Program-made: the position numbers and the translations under genes | Origin: Gemmatimonadota bacterium | GTDB taxonomy: Bacteria > Gemmatimonadota > Gemmatimonadetes > Longimicrobiales > Gaopeijiaceae | Assembly (NCBI GenBank): GCA_007121455.1 | Contig: SKKN01000038.1 | Span: 1-64,000, forward strand | Length of the DNA stretch: 64,000 nt | Direction of reading: 5' to 3' | In this document: one piece after another, positions 33,450 through 41,861 of the stretch | Layout: each line of letters starts with the position of its first letter | How positions within the stretch are numbered: the first letter of the stretch is position 1 | Notes under the pieces: model-generated | The model's database searches: none | The model's input: only the letters and a program-made list of their open reading frames with translations | Told to the model about the DNA's origin: nothing

Positions 33450-34082
33450 TCAGGGGTTGGTGTTTCGCGCAAGCTCCCGAAGGACCGGTGTGAACAGCAC
33501 GCCCTGGATTCCTGCGGGAGTGTTCGGGTCTCCCTGGATCACGAAGTTCTCGTTCACGTCGAAGTCGAGGAGGATGACGCTCACCATCCCGCCCTCGGTA
33601 TCGATAGGCTCGTCGAGCATGGCCTTGATCCCGGTCTGAGCGCCGCTCGGAACGACGAGATCCCGCGTCTGTCCACCGTCGGCGAACTCATACTCCTCGT
33701 TGAGCGTCACTTCGGCCCTGCTCACGATCATGCGGAGCTGCCGGTACCTTCCTGCGGGGAGCTCGACCTCACCTGTGACATCCTCCACGACCCCGTCCTG
33801 AAGGGTCAGGAGGTCGACCCAGAGTGGCTCCACTCCGTCATCGGAGGCATTGAAGAGATCGACGAACGGCGGTCCTTCCTCCGGATCCTCCTCCCCCGGG
33901 ATCAGGTACACCCGAGAGATCTCGACGAAGGCTGTCGAAAGGTACTCGTCGGGAGAGTCGGTGATGAGGACCTGTATCCGGGACATGTCGTCCGCGGTGC
34001 TCGGACTCGAGTCGCAAGCGGCCGTGGCTGCGACCACAGTTGCGAGAGCGAAGGTGATGGCGGTCTTTCTGGTCAGCTTCAT
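33450..34082 (-). CDS. DUF4382 lipoprotein
   Basis: A 210-residue lipoprotein (signal ending in VVAATAAC). The body matches DUF4382: SRIQVLITDSPDEYLSTAFV, then EISRVYLIP, LWVDLLTLQDG with VVEDVTGEVELPAGRYRQLR, and LLDFDVNENF. These secreted beta-sandwich proteins have unknown roles. It is the last gene before a strong terminator and lies 48 bases after the Pro/Gly-rich protein gene. Confidence 0.85.
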   Translation of the reverse strand: MKLTRKTAITFALATVVAATAACDSSPSTADDMSRIQVLITDSPDEYLSTAFVEISRVYLIPGEEDPEEGPPFVDLFNASDDGVEPLWVDLLTLQDGVVEDVTGEVELPAGRYRQLRMIVSRAEVTLNEEYEFADGGQTRDLVVPSGAQTGIKAMLDEPIDTEGGMVSVILLDFDVNENFVIQGDPNTPAGIQGVLFTPVLRELARNTNP

Positions 34083-34130
34083 GAATACGTCTCCATTTGG
34101 TGTGCCAAGGATGCTGAAGGCTCCTGCGAC

Positions 34131-34796
34131 TCAACCTCCTCCACCGGGAGGTCCGCCCGGCGGTCCGCTGGGCGGACCTCCCGTCGGCGGCTCAGGCGGC
34201 CCTCCCTGACCGGGCGCCGGCACGGGGGAGGGAGGGCCGGGCTCGACCCCGCTGGGCGGTCCGCCTCTTCCCGGAACCACGGTACCGACGGGGGGTGCTG
34301 CCGCTCCGGGGAGCTCTGCGAGGGCTGACGGTCCGCGGGCGAGCGCCTCGTGAACACGGAGGAGCGCTTCGTCCGGCACCACCCCGGATTCAACCAGATG
34401 GGTGAGGGCAGCGATGGCCACGGCTCGGTGCTCCGTGGGTGCGGCTCCGCCGATTTCGGTCAGCACGGCTTCTCTCACTCCCGCTCCCAGGGCGTCGGCG
34501 CCCACGCCGAGCTGGACCCCGTCCACCTCGCTTCCGACCCCTTCCAGGGCCTGAGCGGCGCGGGTGAGACCCTCGAGACGATGCTCCACTGCCTGGGCGA
34601 GCCGGTCTGCCGGGACGCCCTTCGCCTGACCCTCCGCCAACTTGCTCTCGAGCAGCCACGCCGGGATTCCTCTCTCCTCGGCCTGCTCGAAGGCGGTTTG
34701 GATCCGCTCCTCGGGAGCCTGGGCCCAACCGGCCGCAGGAATGAGGAGGAGTCCAGCGAGGATGGTCAGCCCCCCGCGCTTGATGTTCTTGCTCAT
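34131..34796 (-). CDS. Secreted helical protein with Pro/Gly-rich tail
   Basis: A 221-residue exported protein: signal GGLTILAGLLLIPAAGWAQA, a helical middle (AFEQAEERGIPAWLLESKLA; RLAQAVEHRLEGLTRAAQAL) that resembles an antiparallel coiled pair, and about 45 final residues made almost wholly of Pro and Gly (GGPPEPPTGGPPSGPPGGPP). I recognise no family. The start has a GTGTCTTT-poor site. Together with the preceding sigma gene and the following DUF4382 gene it seems to be an output of the operon. Confidence 0.65.
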   Translation of the reverse strand: MSKNIKRGGLTILAGLLLIPAAGWAQAPEERIQTAFEQAEERGIPAWLLESKLAEGQAKGVPADRLAQAVEHRLEGLTRAAQALEGVGSEVDGVQLGVGADALGAGVREAVLTEIGGAAPTEHRAVAIAALTHLVESGVVPDEALLRVHEALARGPSALAELPGAAAPPVGTVVPGRGGPPSGVEPGPPSPVPAPGQGGPPEPPTGGPPSGPPGGPPGGGG

Positions 34797-34870
34797 GGTG
34801 TCTTTCTCCGGCTCGGCACGCCCTCGACAGGGCGCGCGGCATTTCCACTTCGATTCATTGCCTTCATCTA

Positions 34871-35449
34871 TCAAGACGAGGTTCCCCCGGCGGAGGTCAC
34901 ACTCTCGTCCACTCCCACCGCCTCGAGCCTCGCCTTCAGACGCTCCCGGGCACGATGGACGCGCATCTTGAGCGCGCTCACCGAAAGGCCCAGCATCCGA
35001 GCCATGTCCTCGTAGGAGTGCCCTTCCACATGCTTGAGGACGAATGCCTCCCTCTGGTCCCAAGGGAGGTCGTTCATCGCCTCGTCCAGCCTCGCCTTCA
35101 GGGTGGTTCGTTCGTGGTCCCGTTCAGGGTGTCGCCCCTGGTCGTCGGGAAGATGGGGCTCGAGTCGGGTGTTCCTCCGGCTCGCCGCGCTCTTCAGGTG
35201 GTCCAGGCACCGGTTCCGGAGAATCCGGCCCACCCATACGTGGAATCGATCCGGCTCCCGGCATTCGCCGAGGTTCTCGTAGGCGCGTACCAGGGTGTCC
35301 TGAACCACGTCGGCAGCCTCCTCCTGGTCGAGCCCCAGGGAGAGGGCATGACGGAAGAGCATTCCCTGGTGCCGCCGCACGAGAAGCGCGAACCCGTTCG
35401 TGTGCCCCGCAAGAACGGCTTCCACGACCTCCCCGTCCGTCTCGCTCAT
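34871..35449 (-). CDS. ECF RNA polymerase sigma factor
   Basis: A 192-residue sigma factor of the extracytoplasmic type. Region 2 is EAADVVQDTLVRAYENLGEC after GFALLVRRHQGMLFRHALSL, and region 4 is LPWDQREAFVLKHVEGHSYE with MARMLGLSVSALKMRVHRAR. GGAGG precedes the ATG. It overlaps the CBM48/barrel gene upstream by ATGA. A membrane protein with the layout of an anti-sigma factor lies two genes upstream in the same operon, so it is the candidate partner. Confidence 0.9.
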   Translation of the reverse strand: MSETDGEVVEAVLAGHTNGFALLVRRHQGMLFRHALSLGLDQEEAADVVQDTLVRAYENLGECREPDRFHVWVGRILRNRCLDHLKSAASRRNTRLEPHLPDDQGRHPERDHERTTLKARLDEAMNDLPWDQREAFVLKHVEGHSYEDMARMLGLSVSALKMRVHRARERLKARLEAVGVDESVTSAGGTSS

Positions 35450-36567
35450 GGAGCACCTCCTCCGGGTACGATCAGGACGGCCACCCACCCCCCCATTCCG
35501 TCGTCGCGACGGTGTGCCACCGATTCCGGAACGAACCACTCTCCGTCCGCAGAGCGGAAGGCGTAATGATAGAGGCCTGGTTTCAGGTCGAGGTCGAGTC
35601 GCCAGGAGTCGCCCCTCCGGTGCATCCGCACCGGTTCCCAGGAGGTGAAGTCTCCTGCCACCATGGGAGGAGAAGATGCCTCGGAAAGTGGGAGTCGGAG
35701 CACGACCCGTTCGCCGGACCGGTGCTCGGCTCCCGACCGAGGGGGGGCCGAGCGGTCTCCTCCGCCCAGACGGTAGCTGATTCCGGCGCCCCAGCTCGTC
35801 CTCGCCGCTCCCAGGAAGTGCGGGTCGAACGGCTCCCGTCGCGCGCTCACCCAGAGCGTCGTCGCAGGGGTTACCGGAAGCGAACCGCCGAGTGCCCAAG
35901 CGGTGGAAGATGATTCGTCCTCCTCGATACCCGAGACCCAGCTTCCGACGGAGGCCTGGACTCCACCGGGGCCTACGGCGGCCGAAGCGCCTCCGCCCAC
36001 GAACGTGTACGCTTCGTTCTCGGGTCGCAGGTGGCGAGCGTGGCCCTCGATCCGGATCGAGGGATCGAGAGGGAGCGAGAGTGCGAAGTCCGTCACGTGG
36101 AGGTCGCGGGACCAGTCCGTTCCTCCCATTCTCCCGCGGTACCAGGATCCTCCGCTCCGGCCTTCCATGATCAGGGGACCGACGGAAACCGAGAGGACGG
36201 GCATGAGCTCTCCCCGCATTCCCCATCCTGGTGCCTCGGCCACCGCGTCGCGCTGTCCATGCGCCTGCCCGGTCGCATCGAGCCCCAGCTCGATACGGCC
36301 CCGACGGAATGCGATCCGGTCCCCACCCACGACCGCCCCCCAAAAGAGATCGCCCGAGGAGAGGGGGGCTGCGGCCGCCACCTGGAAGAACCGCTGATCG
36401 ACAGCGAAGCGGAGCCCCGCAATGACGTTGCTGGACTCGGATGCCAAAGGTGCGGTCTCGTAACTTGCCTTGCCAGCGTGGACGTCGGCCACCCACTCCT
36501 GCGCGGAGGCTTCCCCGGTGAGGAGGAGCGCCAAGGCCGTGAAAACGAGCGCGTAGAAGAAGGCCAT
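35446..36567 (-). CDS. Secreted beta-rich protein with C-terminal CBM48-like domain
   Basis: The 373-residue protein starts with a signal peptide (FTALALLLTGEASAQ). About 260 residues of alternating strands with frequent Gly and aromatic residues suggest an outer-membrane barrel or a large beta sandwich. The carboxyl 95 residues match the glycogen-binding (AMPK-beta/CBM48) domain: VVLRLPLSEASSPPMVAGDF, TSWEPVRMHRRGDSWRLDLD, LKPGLYHYAFRSADGEW. The Trp and Lys/Arg residues of the sugar site are partly conserved. Overlaps the sigma gene start and follows the membrane CBM48 protein by 47 bases. Confidence 0.7.
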   Translation of the reverse strand: MAFFYALVFTALALLLTGEASAQEWVADVHAGKASYETAPLASESSNVIAGLRFAVDQRFFQVAAAAPLSSGDLFWGAVVGGDRIAFRRGRIELGLDATGQAHGQRDAVAEAPGWGMRGELMPVLSVSVGPLIMEGRSGGSWYRGRMGGTDWSRDLHVTDFALSLPLDPSIRIEGHARHLRPENEAYTFVGGGASAAVGPGGVQASVGSWVSGIEEDESSSTAWALGGSLPVTPATTLWVSARREPFDPHFLGAARTSWGAGISYRLGGGDRSAPPRSGAEHRSGERVVLRLPLSEASSPPMVAGDFTSWEPVRMHRRGDSWRLDLDLKPGLYHYAFRSADGEWFVPESVAHRRDDGMGGWVAVLIVPGGGAP

Positions 36568-36614
36568 CCCCGGTCCGCCGTGAAGCGATCGCCGGCCCGG
36601 TCTTTCGGCGGAAG

Positions 36615-37295
36615 TCAGGTGTCCCCCCTACCGTTGTTGAGGAGGAGAGCGAGTCGGCTGTTTTCCCCTCCGAAGCCGTCATCCACCCGAGGCGCCGTCG
36701 GGTCCGGGACCCACTCGTCCCCATCGACCACGAATGCGTAATCGTGAACCCCGGGGCTCAGAGGCACCAGGATGGACCAGACACCGGGGCTCGTCTCTCG
36801 GAGCGTGTAGGCTGGATCCCAACCCGTGAAGCTTCCCGCGAGGCGCACGTCCGAGGCGTCGGGCGCCTCGAGGCGGAATTGCACGTAAACCGTCACGGCC
36901 TCCGGCGCATCCGCGACCTCGGGAAGCTGTTCTCCCGGTGAAGCGATCTCCGGAGGTGCGCCGTCTCCATTTGGGAGCACGACGGCTACGAGGAGTGCCG
37001 CGGCAGCCAGGAGTCCGTATGCGGGGCGGAGCCGGACCGGTCGCGGCTCCCAGAGCAGACGGATCCACGCGGGCAGCGTGGGCCGGTCGTGGTCTGCCGA
37101 AGGCGCGGGCGGTGCAGCCTCCCGTCCGATTCGGCCCATCACAGGCCCGCTCAGATCCGGAGGGTCGGCTTCCCGGAGGATGGGGAGCGCCTCACGGATC
37201 AGGCTCTCGTACCCCTCGACCTCTCGGCGCTCCTCGCTGGAGAGCTTCGAGAAGGGCAGCTCCCCGTCCAGATACTGGTGGATCCTGTCGTTCAT
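36615..37295 (-). CDS. Anti-sigma-like membrane protein with extracytoplasmic CBM48 domain
   Basis: A 226-residue protein. The N-terminus (MNDRIHQYLDGELPFSKLS) has the layout of anti-sigma proteins but lacks the His-x3-Cys-x2-Cys zinc motif. One membrane helix follows (YGLLAAAALLVAVVL). The outer part is a glycogen-binding domain: SDVRLAGSFTGWDPAYTLRE, GVWSILVPLSPGVHDYAFVV, DGDEWVPDPTAPR. It is the first gene of the sigma operon and is divergent from SusC. A plausible reading, not shown here, is a membrane sensor that binds a glucan outside and holds the sigma factor inside. Confidence 0.72.
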   Translation of the reverse strand: MNDRIHQYLDGELPFSKLSSEERREVEGYESLIREALPILREADPPDLSGPVMGRIGREAAPPAPSADHDRPTLPAWIRLLWEPRPVRLRPAYGLLAAAALLVAVVLPNGDGAPPEIASPGEQLPEVADAPEAVTVYVQFRLEAPDASDVRLAGSFTGWDPAYTLRETSPGVWSILVPLSPGVHDYAFVVDGDEWVPDPTAPRVDDGFGGENSRLALLLNNGRGDT

Positions 37296-37360
37296 TCGTC
37301 CCCCCTCACGCTCCTTATTCTTCGTATGCCCGTGCGAGATCCCGAACCGCAGGGCTGTCG

Positions 37361-37393
37361 AGTATAAGACGAGCCAGCCCCGGAAACGTCACA
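37361..37393 (-). promoter_or_regulatory. Candidate promoter of the sigma operon
   Basis: On the minus strand TGTGACGTTTCC and CGTCTTATACT are spaced so that GTGAC and CGTC lie 16 bases apart, as in ECF promoters of the AAC/CGTC kind. TATACT could instead be a sigma-70 -10 box, but no -35 fits it. It lies 66 bases upstream of the first gene, so autoregulation by the ECF factor is possible. Confidence 0.35.
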
Positions 37394-37547
37394 TCCGAGG
37401 GTCGCGCCTCTTGCCCGCCCCGTCCTCGCACCTTATCGGTCACATGGTGCAGTGCCTGCTCGAGGAGCCTGCGCCCCGCTTTTTTGAAAACGGCTTGTCG
37501 GTCCCACTCGCGGTTCCAGGTCTCATCCGCCCTTCAAGGAGGCTCCT

Positions 37548-40418
37548 ATGAAGATCCCACGTCAGCCGGGTCGCTGTATCCGCCGAATGCTGGGCTTGGC
37601 CGTCGCGGCAATCCTGATTGCTGCCCCTGTAGCCGGCCAACAAACGGGCACGATCACGGGGACCGTGACGGACCAGACGACCCTCGCACCGCTGGAGGGC
37701 ACGCAGATCCACATTCCTGGCACTGACGTCGGTGTCTTCGCCGGGCAGGACGGGAGCTTCACTCTGACGAACGTGCCTGCCGGGGAGCAGGTCGTCCGGG
37801 CGGAGCGCCTCGGCTACGGGAGCGTGGAGGAGACGATCGAGGTCACTCCGGGCGCGACGGTTCAATCGGATTTCCAGCTCCGGGAGCGAGCGCTTGCGCT
37901 CGATGCGGTCGTCGTGACCGGGACTGCGGGACAGGCGCGCCAGCGCGAGGTGGGCACCTCGATCGCTCAGGTGAACATGGCCGACATCCGCGAGCCGGTG
38001 GGAAGCGTGGACAACCTGCTCTCGGCACGGGCACCTGGAGTAAACGTCCTGGGCACGAGCGGAATGTCGGGCGGGGGAGCCCAGATCCGGCTGCGGGGGA
38101 ACGTGAGCGTCGCGATGTCGAACCAGCCCCTCATCTACATCGACGGGGTGCGGATGCGAAGCGATGGCCTCCCGAAGAACCATGCCGTGGGAGAGCACGT
38201 TTCCTTCGGTGGGAACGAGTCGATGGGGCCGCTCAACACGATCAACCCCGAAGACATCGATCGGATCGAGGTGGTCCGCGGCCCGGCGGCGACCGCCCTC
38301 TACGGGACCGAGGCGGCCGGCGGGGTGATCCAGATCTTCACCCGGAGGGGGCAGGCCGGCGATCCGCAGTGGACCGCCCAGGTGGATCAGGGCGTGGACT
38401 GGATGCAGAGCTTTGGTCCCGCCAACGAGCCGCTCATGAGGATGGACCCCTGGCTTCGGAACGCCCACAACCAGCGGTACAACCTGTCCGTGCGAGGCGG
38501 GGGTGACGCGCTCCAGTACTTCCTCTCCGGAAGCCTCCACGAGCTCCAGGGGGTCCTCCCACGAGACGAGGACCGGAGGTACATCGTCCGAAGCAACTTC
38601 GGCTTCCAACCGATCCGCGGCGTGGACCTCGAGTGGAACACGATGCTGAGCCGCCAGGAGGTCTCGAACACCACGATGGGGAACAACCCCTACAGCATCG
38701 CCCTGAACGCCTTTCGCATGCCGGCCGGCCGGCCGGGGAACTACATCGGATCGGATCGCGAGGAGGACGTGACTCGCCTCCTCGACTACGACATCTTCAG
38801 CGATGTCGAGCGCATCACGACAGGGATGACGGCTACCCACTCGGTCACGGACAACATCACGAACCGGGTCAGCGTGGGGCTGGATCGCATCGACAGTGAG
38901 ATGCGGAATGTGCGTCCCTACGGCTACATCGCCTATCCCGGAGGCTCGATTTCGAATCAGCACTGGCAGAACCGCACCCTCACCCTCGACTACGTGGGGA
39001 CGGCGGATTTCCGGCTCACACCCAATTTCCGGAACAGCTTTTCCTGGGGTGGCCAGTGGGTGGATGAGGACGAAGTCTCGGTCTCCGCACGTGGTGATGG
39101 ACTTCCCGGCCCCGGCGAGCACACGGTGGAGAGTGCCGGCAATCGGTTCGGGTACGAGGAGCGCTTCCGGGTCGTCACTGCCGGATTCTTCGTCCAGAAC
39201 CTCTTCGACATCCTGGACCGTTACTTCCTGACCGTCGCTTTGCGGGTGGACGGGAACAGCGCGTTCGGGGAAGGAATGGGGCTGCAGCCGTACCCGCGCG
39301 CCACGCTCTCCTACGTCCTCTCCGACGAGGACTTCTGGCCCGAGGATCGGTTCGGGGAGGTAAAGCTGCGTGCAGCCTGGGGCCAGGCGGGCCGGGCGCC
39401 CGGAGCGTTCGACGCCGTGCGCACCTGGGTGCCTCATCCCTGGCGGGGCCAGACGGGGTTCATGCCACAGAACCTCGGAAACCCCGAGTTGGGGCCGGAG
39501 CGGACGGAGGAGTACGAGGTCGGGTTCGAGGCAGCGATCCTCGATCAGCGGGTGAGCCTGGATTTCACCTACTACAATCAGCAGACTCGCGATGCCCTCT
39601 TCAACGTACAGCAGGTCGCGAGCCAGGGGTTCACCGGATCCCAGCTCGAGAACCGCGGAGAGATCTCGAACCGGGGGATCGAGCTCGCGGTGAACGCCGA
39701 TGTGATCCGCAGCCCCGACTTCTCCTGGGACGTGGGATTCAACGTCTACACGAACACGAGCCGGGTCGAGAGCCTCGGCGGGTCCCCGGCATTCGCGATC
39801 GGCGGAGGGTGGATCGAGGAGGACGGCCCGGTTCCCGCGATCCGGAATTGGGGCATCCGGAACCCGAACGAGTTCGCGGAGCCGGAGATCGTGCGGGATT
39901 CGATTTTCGGGCCGAACCAGCCCACCCACACGATCGGGGTGAACACCTCCTTCGAATTGCCCGGAGGCATCGTGCTTTCCGGCCGGGGTGAGTATCAGGG
40001 CGGGCACTACATCTTCGATGGAGGAAACGGCGGAGGCATCAGCCGGGGAGCCACGTCGCCCTTCTGCGACGACATCTTCCCGCGGATCCAGGCAGGGGAG
40101 CGGGATCAGTTCACGGCCCGGGAACGGTCGTGGTGCGACCCATCGGTCCAGCATGCGAATCTCGTCTACCCCGCAGACTTTTTCCGGGTGAGGGACCTCA
40201 CGCTTCAGCTTCCCATCCCATTCGCGCTTCCCGGTGCAAGCCAGGCGACCTTCCGGATGTCGGCGCAGAACGCCCTCACATGGAAGAACAGCGACTTCCT
40301 CGCCATGGATCCGGAAATGGCCGGGAACTGGGGAATGGAATCGGGACTCGCGCGGAGCATCACGGAACATATTCCGCCTCCCGCGTCGTTCGTGGCCTCG
40401 CTACGCGTCGTCTTCTGA
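37548..40418 (+). CDS. SusC/RagA-type TonB-dependent outer-membrane transporter
   Basis: A 956-residue protein. Signal peptide (LGLAVAAILIAAPVAGQ), then a carboxypeptidase-regulatory-like beta-sandwich (GTITGTVTDQTTLAPLEGTQ, GVFAGQDGSFTLTNVPAGEQ), the plug domain (DALLSARAPGV-like VDNLLSARAPGVNVLG; IYIDGVRM; INPEDIDRIEVVRGPAATAL; YGTEAAGGVIQIFTRRG) and a long 22-strand barrel. There is no N-terminal STN signalling domain, so it does not feed a FecR-type pathway directly. AAGGAGG precedes the ATG. With the SusD protein next to it this is a glycan or peptide importer of a type common in Bacteroidota and Gemmatimonadota. Confidence 0.93.
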   Translation: MKIPRQPGRCIRRMLGLAVAAILIAAPVAGQQTGTITGTVTDQTTLAPLEGTQIHIPGTDVGVFAGQDGSFTLTNVPAGEQVVRAERLGYGSVEETIEVTPGATVQSDFQLRERALALDAVVVTGTAGQARQREVGTSIAQVNMADIREPVGSVDNLLSARAPGVNVLGTSGMSGGGAQIRLRGNVSVAMSNQPLIYIDGVRMRSDGLPKNHAVGEHVSFGGNESMGPLNTINPEDIDRIEVVRGPAATALYGTEAAGGVIQIFTRRGQAGDPQWTAQVDQGVDWMQSFGPANEPLMRMDPWLRNAHNQRYNLSVRGGGDALQYFLSGSLHELQGVLPRDEDRRYIVRSNFGFQPIRGVDLEWNTMLSRQEVSNTTMGNNPYSIALNAFRMPAGRPGNYIGSDREEDVTRLLDYDIFSDVERITTGMTATHSVTDNITNRVSVGLDRIDSEMRNVRPYGYIAYPGGSISNQHWQNRTLTLDYVGTADFRLTPNFRNSFSWGGQWVDEDEVSVSARGDGLPGPGEHTVESAGNRFGYEERFRVVTAGFFVQNLFDILDRYFLTVALRVDGNSAFGEGMGLQPYPRATLSYVLSDEDFWPEDRFGEVKLRAAWGQAGRAPGAFDAVRTWVPHPWRGQTGFMPQNLGNPELGPERTEEYEVGFEAAILDQRVSLDFTYYNQQTRDALFNVQQVASQGFTGSQLENRGEISNRGIELAVNADVIRSPDFSWDVGFNVYTNTSRVESLGGSPAFAIGGGWIEEDGPVPAIRNWGIRNPNEFAEPEIVRDSIFGPNQPTHTIGVNTSFELPGGIVLSGRGEYQGGHYIFDGGNGGGISRGATSPFCDDIFPRIQAGERDQFTARERSWCDPSVQHANLVYPADFFRVRDLTLQLPIPFALPGASQATFRMSAQNALTWKNSDFLAMDPEMAGNWGMESGLARSITEHIPPPASFVASLRVVF

Positions 40419-40453
40419 TGGTCCGGCTTACGAGCGCTCTGGAGGAGGAGGGA

Positions 40454-41740
40454 ATGATGAAGGGAATCAGTAAGCAACGTATTTCGGCCGGGCTCCGCAC
40501 CCTCGTATTCGGGATCATCGGGGCGAGCCTCATCGCGTGCGACGTGAACGTGGTGAACCCCGGCCCCGCGCAGGACGAGTTCCTGGACGACCCGGGCGCC
40601 CATCAGGCGGTCGTTGCGGGCACGGAGCGGGCGATGGCGATCGCACTGAACTGGGTCGCCTACACCTCTGCCTACATCTCGCGGGAGACCGTGCCGTCCG
40701 GGAATCTCGGCAACCTCTTCGGAGCGCCCACCCAGGTTCGTCAGGGGTTGCTCAACGAGGATGAAAACGACACGCACTGGCAGCACGCTCAACGCGCCCG
40801 CTGGATGGCCGAGGACGCGATCCGTCGGTTTCGCGTGGCCATGGAATCGGGCGAGCTCAGCGGGAGCCCCCTCGTGGCCGAAGTCATGCTGCGAGCCGGA
40901 TACGCGAACCGCCTCCTGGGAGAGAACATGTGCGTGGCGGTGATCGACGGCGGGGGAGCGGAGCCCTGGACGGCCTATCTGGAGCGCGCGGAGGATTATT
41001 TCACCGATGCGATCCAGGTCGCGGGGCAGGCGGGTCGGTCGGACCTTCGCACGGCCGCCTACGCGGGCCGAGCCTCCGTCAGGGCCGGCATGGCCGACTG
41101 GCCCGGCGCCGAAGCCGACGCGCAGGAGGTTCCACGCGACTTCGTATACCAGCAGACGTACTTCACGCAGGATTGGGACGACCACAACCGGTTCTTCTGG
41201 GGGAACAACTATCCGGCGAGCCCCTTCCGGGCCCACACGGTCTGGAGCACCTACTTCGAGGAGTACTACGAGGAGAGCGGGGACCCGCGCACGGCGTGGG
41301 GCTCCGATCCGGACATTCCGCAGGGCACCGTGGAGCAGTGGCCCTGGTACTTCCAGCTCAAGCACGACGAGCTGGATTCACCGATCAACCTCTCATCGGG
41401 ACGTGAGATGGAGCTCGTCCGCGCGGAAGCGGCGCTCCACGGCGGGCAGTGGCAGGAAGCGTCCGATCTGATCAACGGGCTGCGCGCGGACGTGGGCGTG
41501 GACGCGTGGCCGATCTCCAACAGCGAGGAGGCGTGGAGCGCGCTCAAGCAGGAGCGCTCGATCGAGCTCTGGCTCGAGGGGCGCCGACTCGGCGATCTTC
41601 GCCGCTGGCATGTGGACGGGGCTCCAGGAGCGGCGCCGGAGGACATGACCGGGCGGAGCCTCTGCTTCCCGATCGGGGAATCCGAGATCGACACGAACCC
41701 GAACGTGAGCGGGGAGGATCAGCAGGACCTGCTCGGCTGA
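40454..41740 (+). CDS. SusD/RagB-type surface lipoprotein
   Basis: A 428-residue lipoprotein, partner of SusC at the cell surface. The signal ends in SLIAC; NPGPAQDEFLDDPGAHQAVV is the family's typical opening, and helices of the tetratricopeptide-like core follow (RAGYANRLLGENMCVAVIDG; YLERAEDYFTDAIQVA). The end has RSIELWLEGRRLGDLRRW and FPIGESEIDTNPN, both hallmarks of SusD. Two adjacent ATGs follow GGAGGAGGAGG. An ATG overlapping the SusC stop (TGATG, 40418) could also be used and would couple translation. Confidence 0.9.
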   Translation: MMKGISKQRISAGLRTLVFGIIGASLIACDVNVVNPGPAQDEFLDDPGAHQAVVAGTERAMAIALNWVAYTSAYISRETVPSGNLGNLFGAPTQVRQGLLNEDENDTHWQHAQRARWMAEDAIRRFRVAMESGELSGSPLVAEVMLRAGYANRLLGENMCVAVIDGGGAEPWTAYLERAEDYFTDAIQVAGQAGRSDLRTAAYAGRASVRAGMADWPGAEADAQEVPRDFVYQQTYFTQDWDDHNRFFWGNNYPASPFRAHTVWSTYFEEYYEESGDPRTAWGSDPDIPQGTVEQWPWYFQLKHDELDSPINLSSGREMELVRAEAALHGGQWQEASDLINGLRADVGVDAWPISNSEEAWSALKQERSIELWLEGRRLGDLRRWHVDGAPGAAPEDMTGRSLCFPIGESEIDTNPNVSGEDQQDLLG

Positions 41741-41861
41741 GGGGGTAACCTCCGGGGGAGCGTGCATTCTCCACGATCGGTGAAGGCACCCCTCTTGCAG
41801 CGGTCGCCGGGATAGTGCCCTTACTTGCCGTCCACGGTCCCTGTCGCGCCGAGTCTCCCTG

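Noticed and set aside
37440-40370. A 976-codon open frame antisense to the SusC gene
   Set aside because: It mirrors the SusC coding frame through high GC at the third position. Its protein is Arg/Val/Pro/Asp/Glu-rich with no domains, whereas the plus frame has a full SusC.
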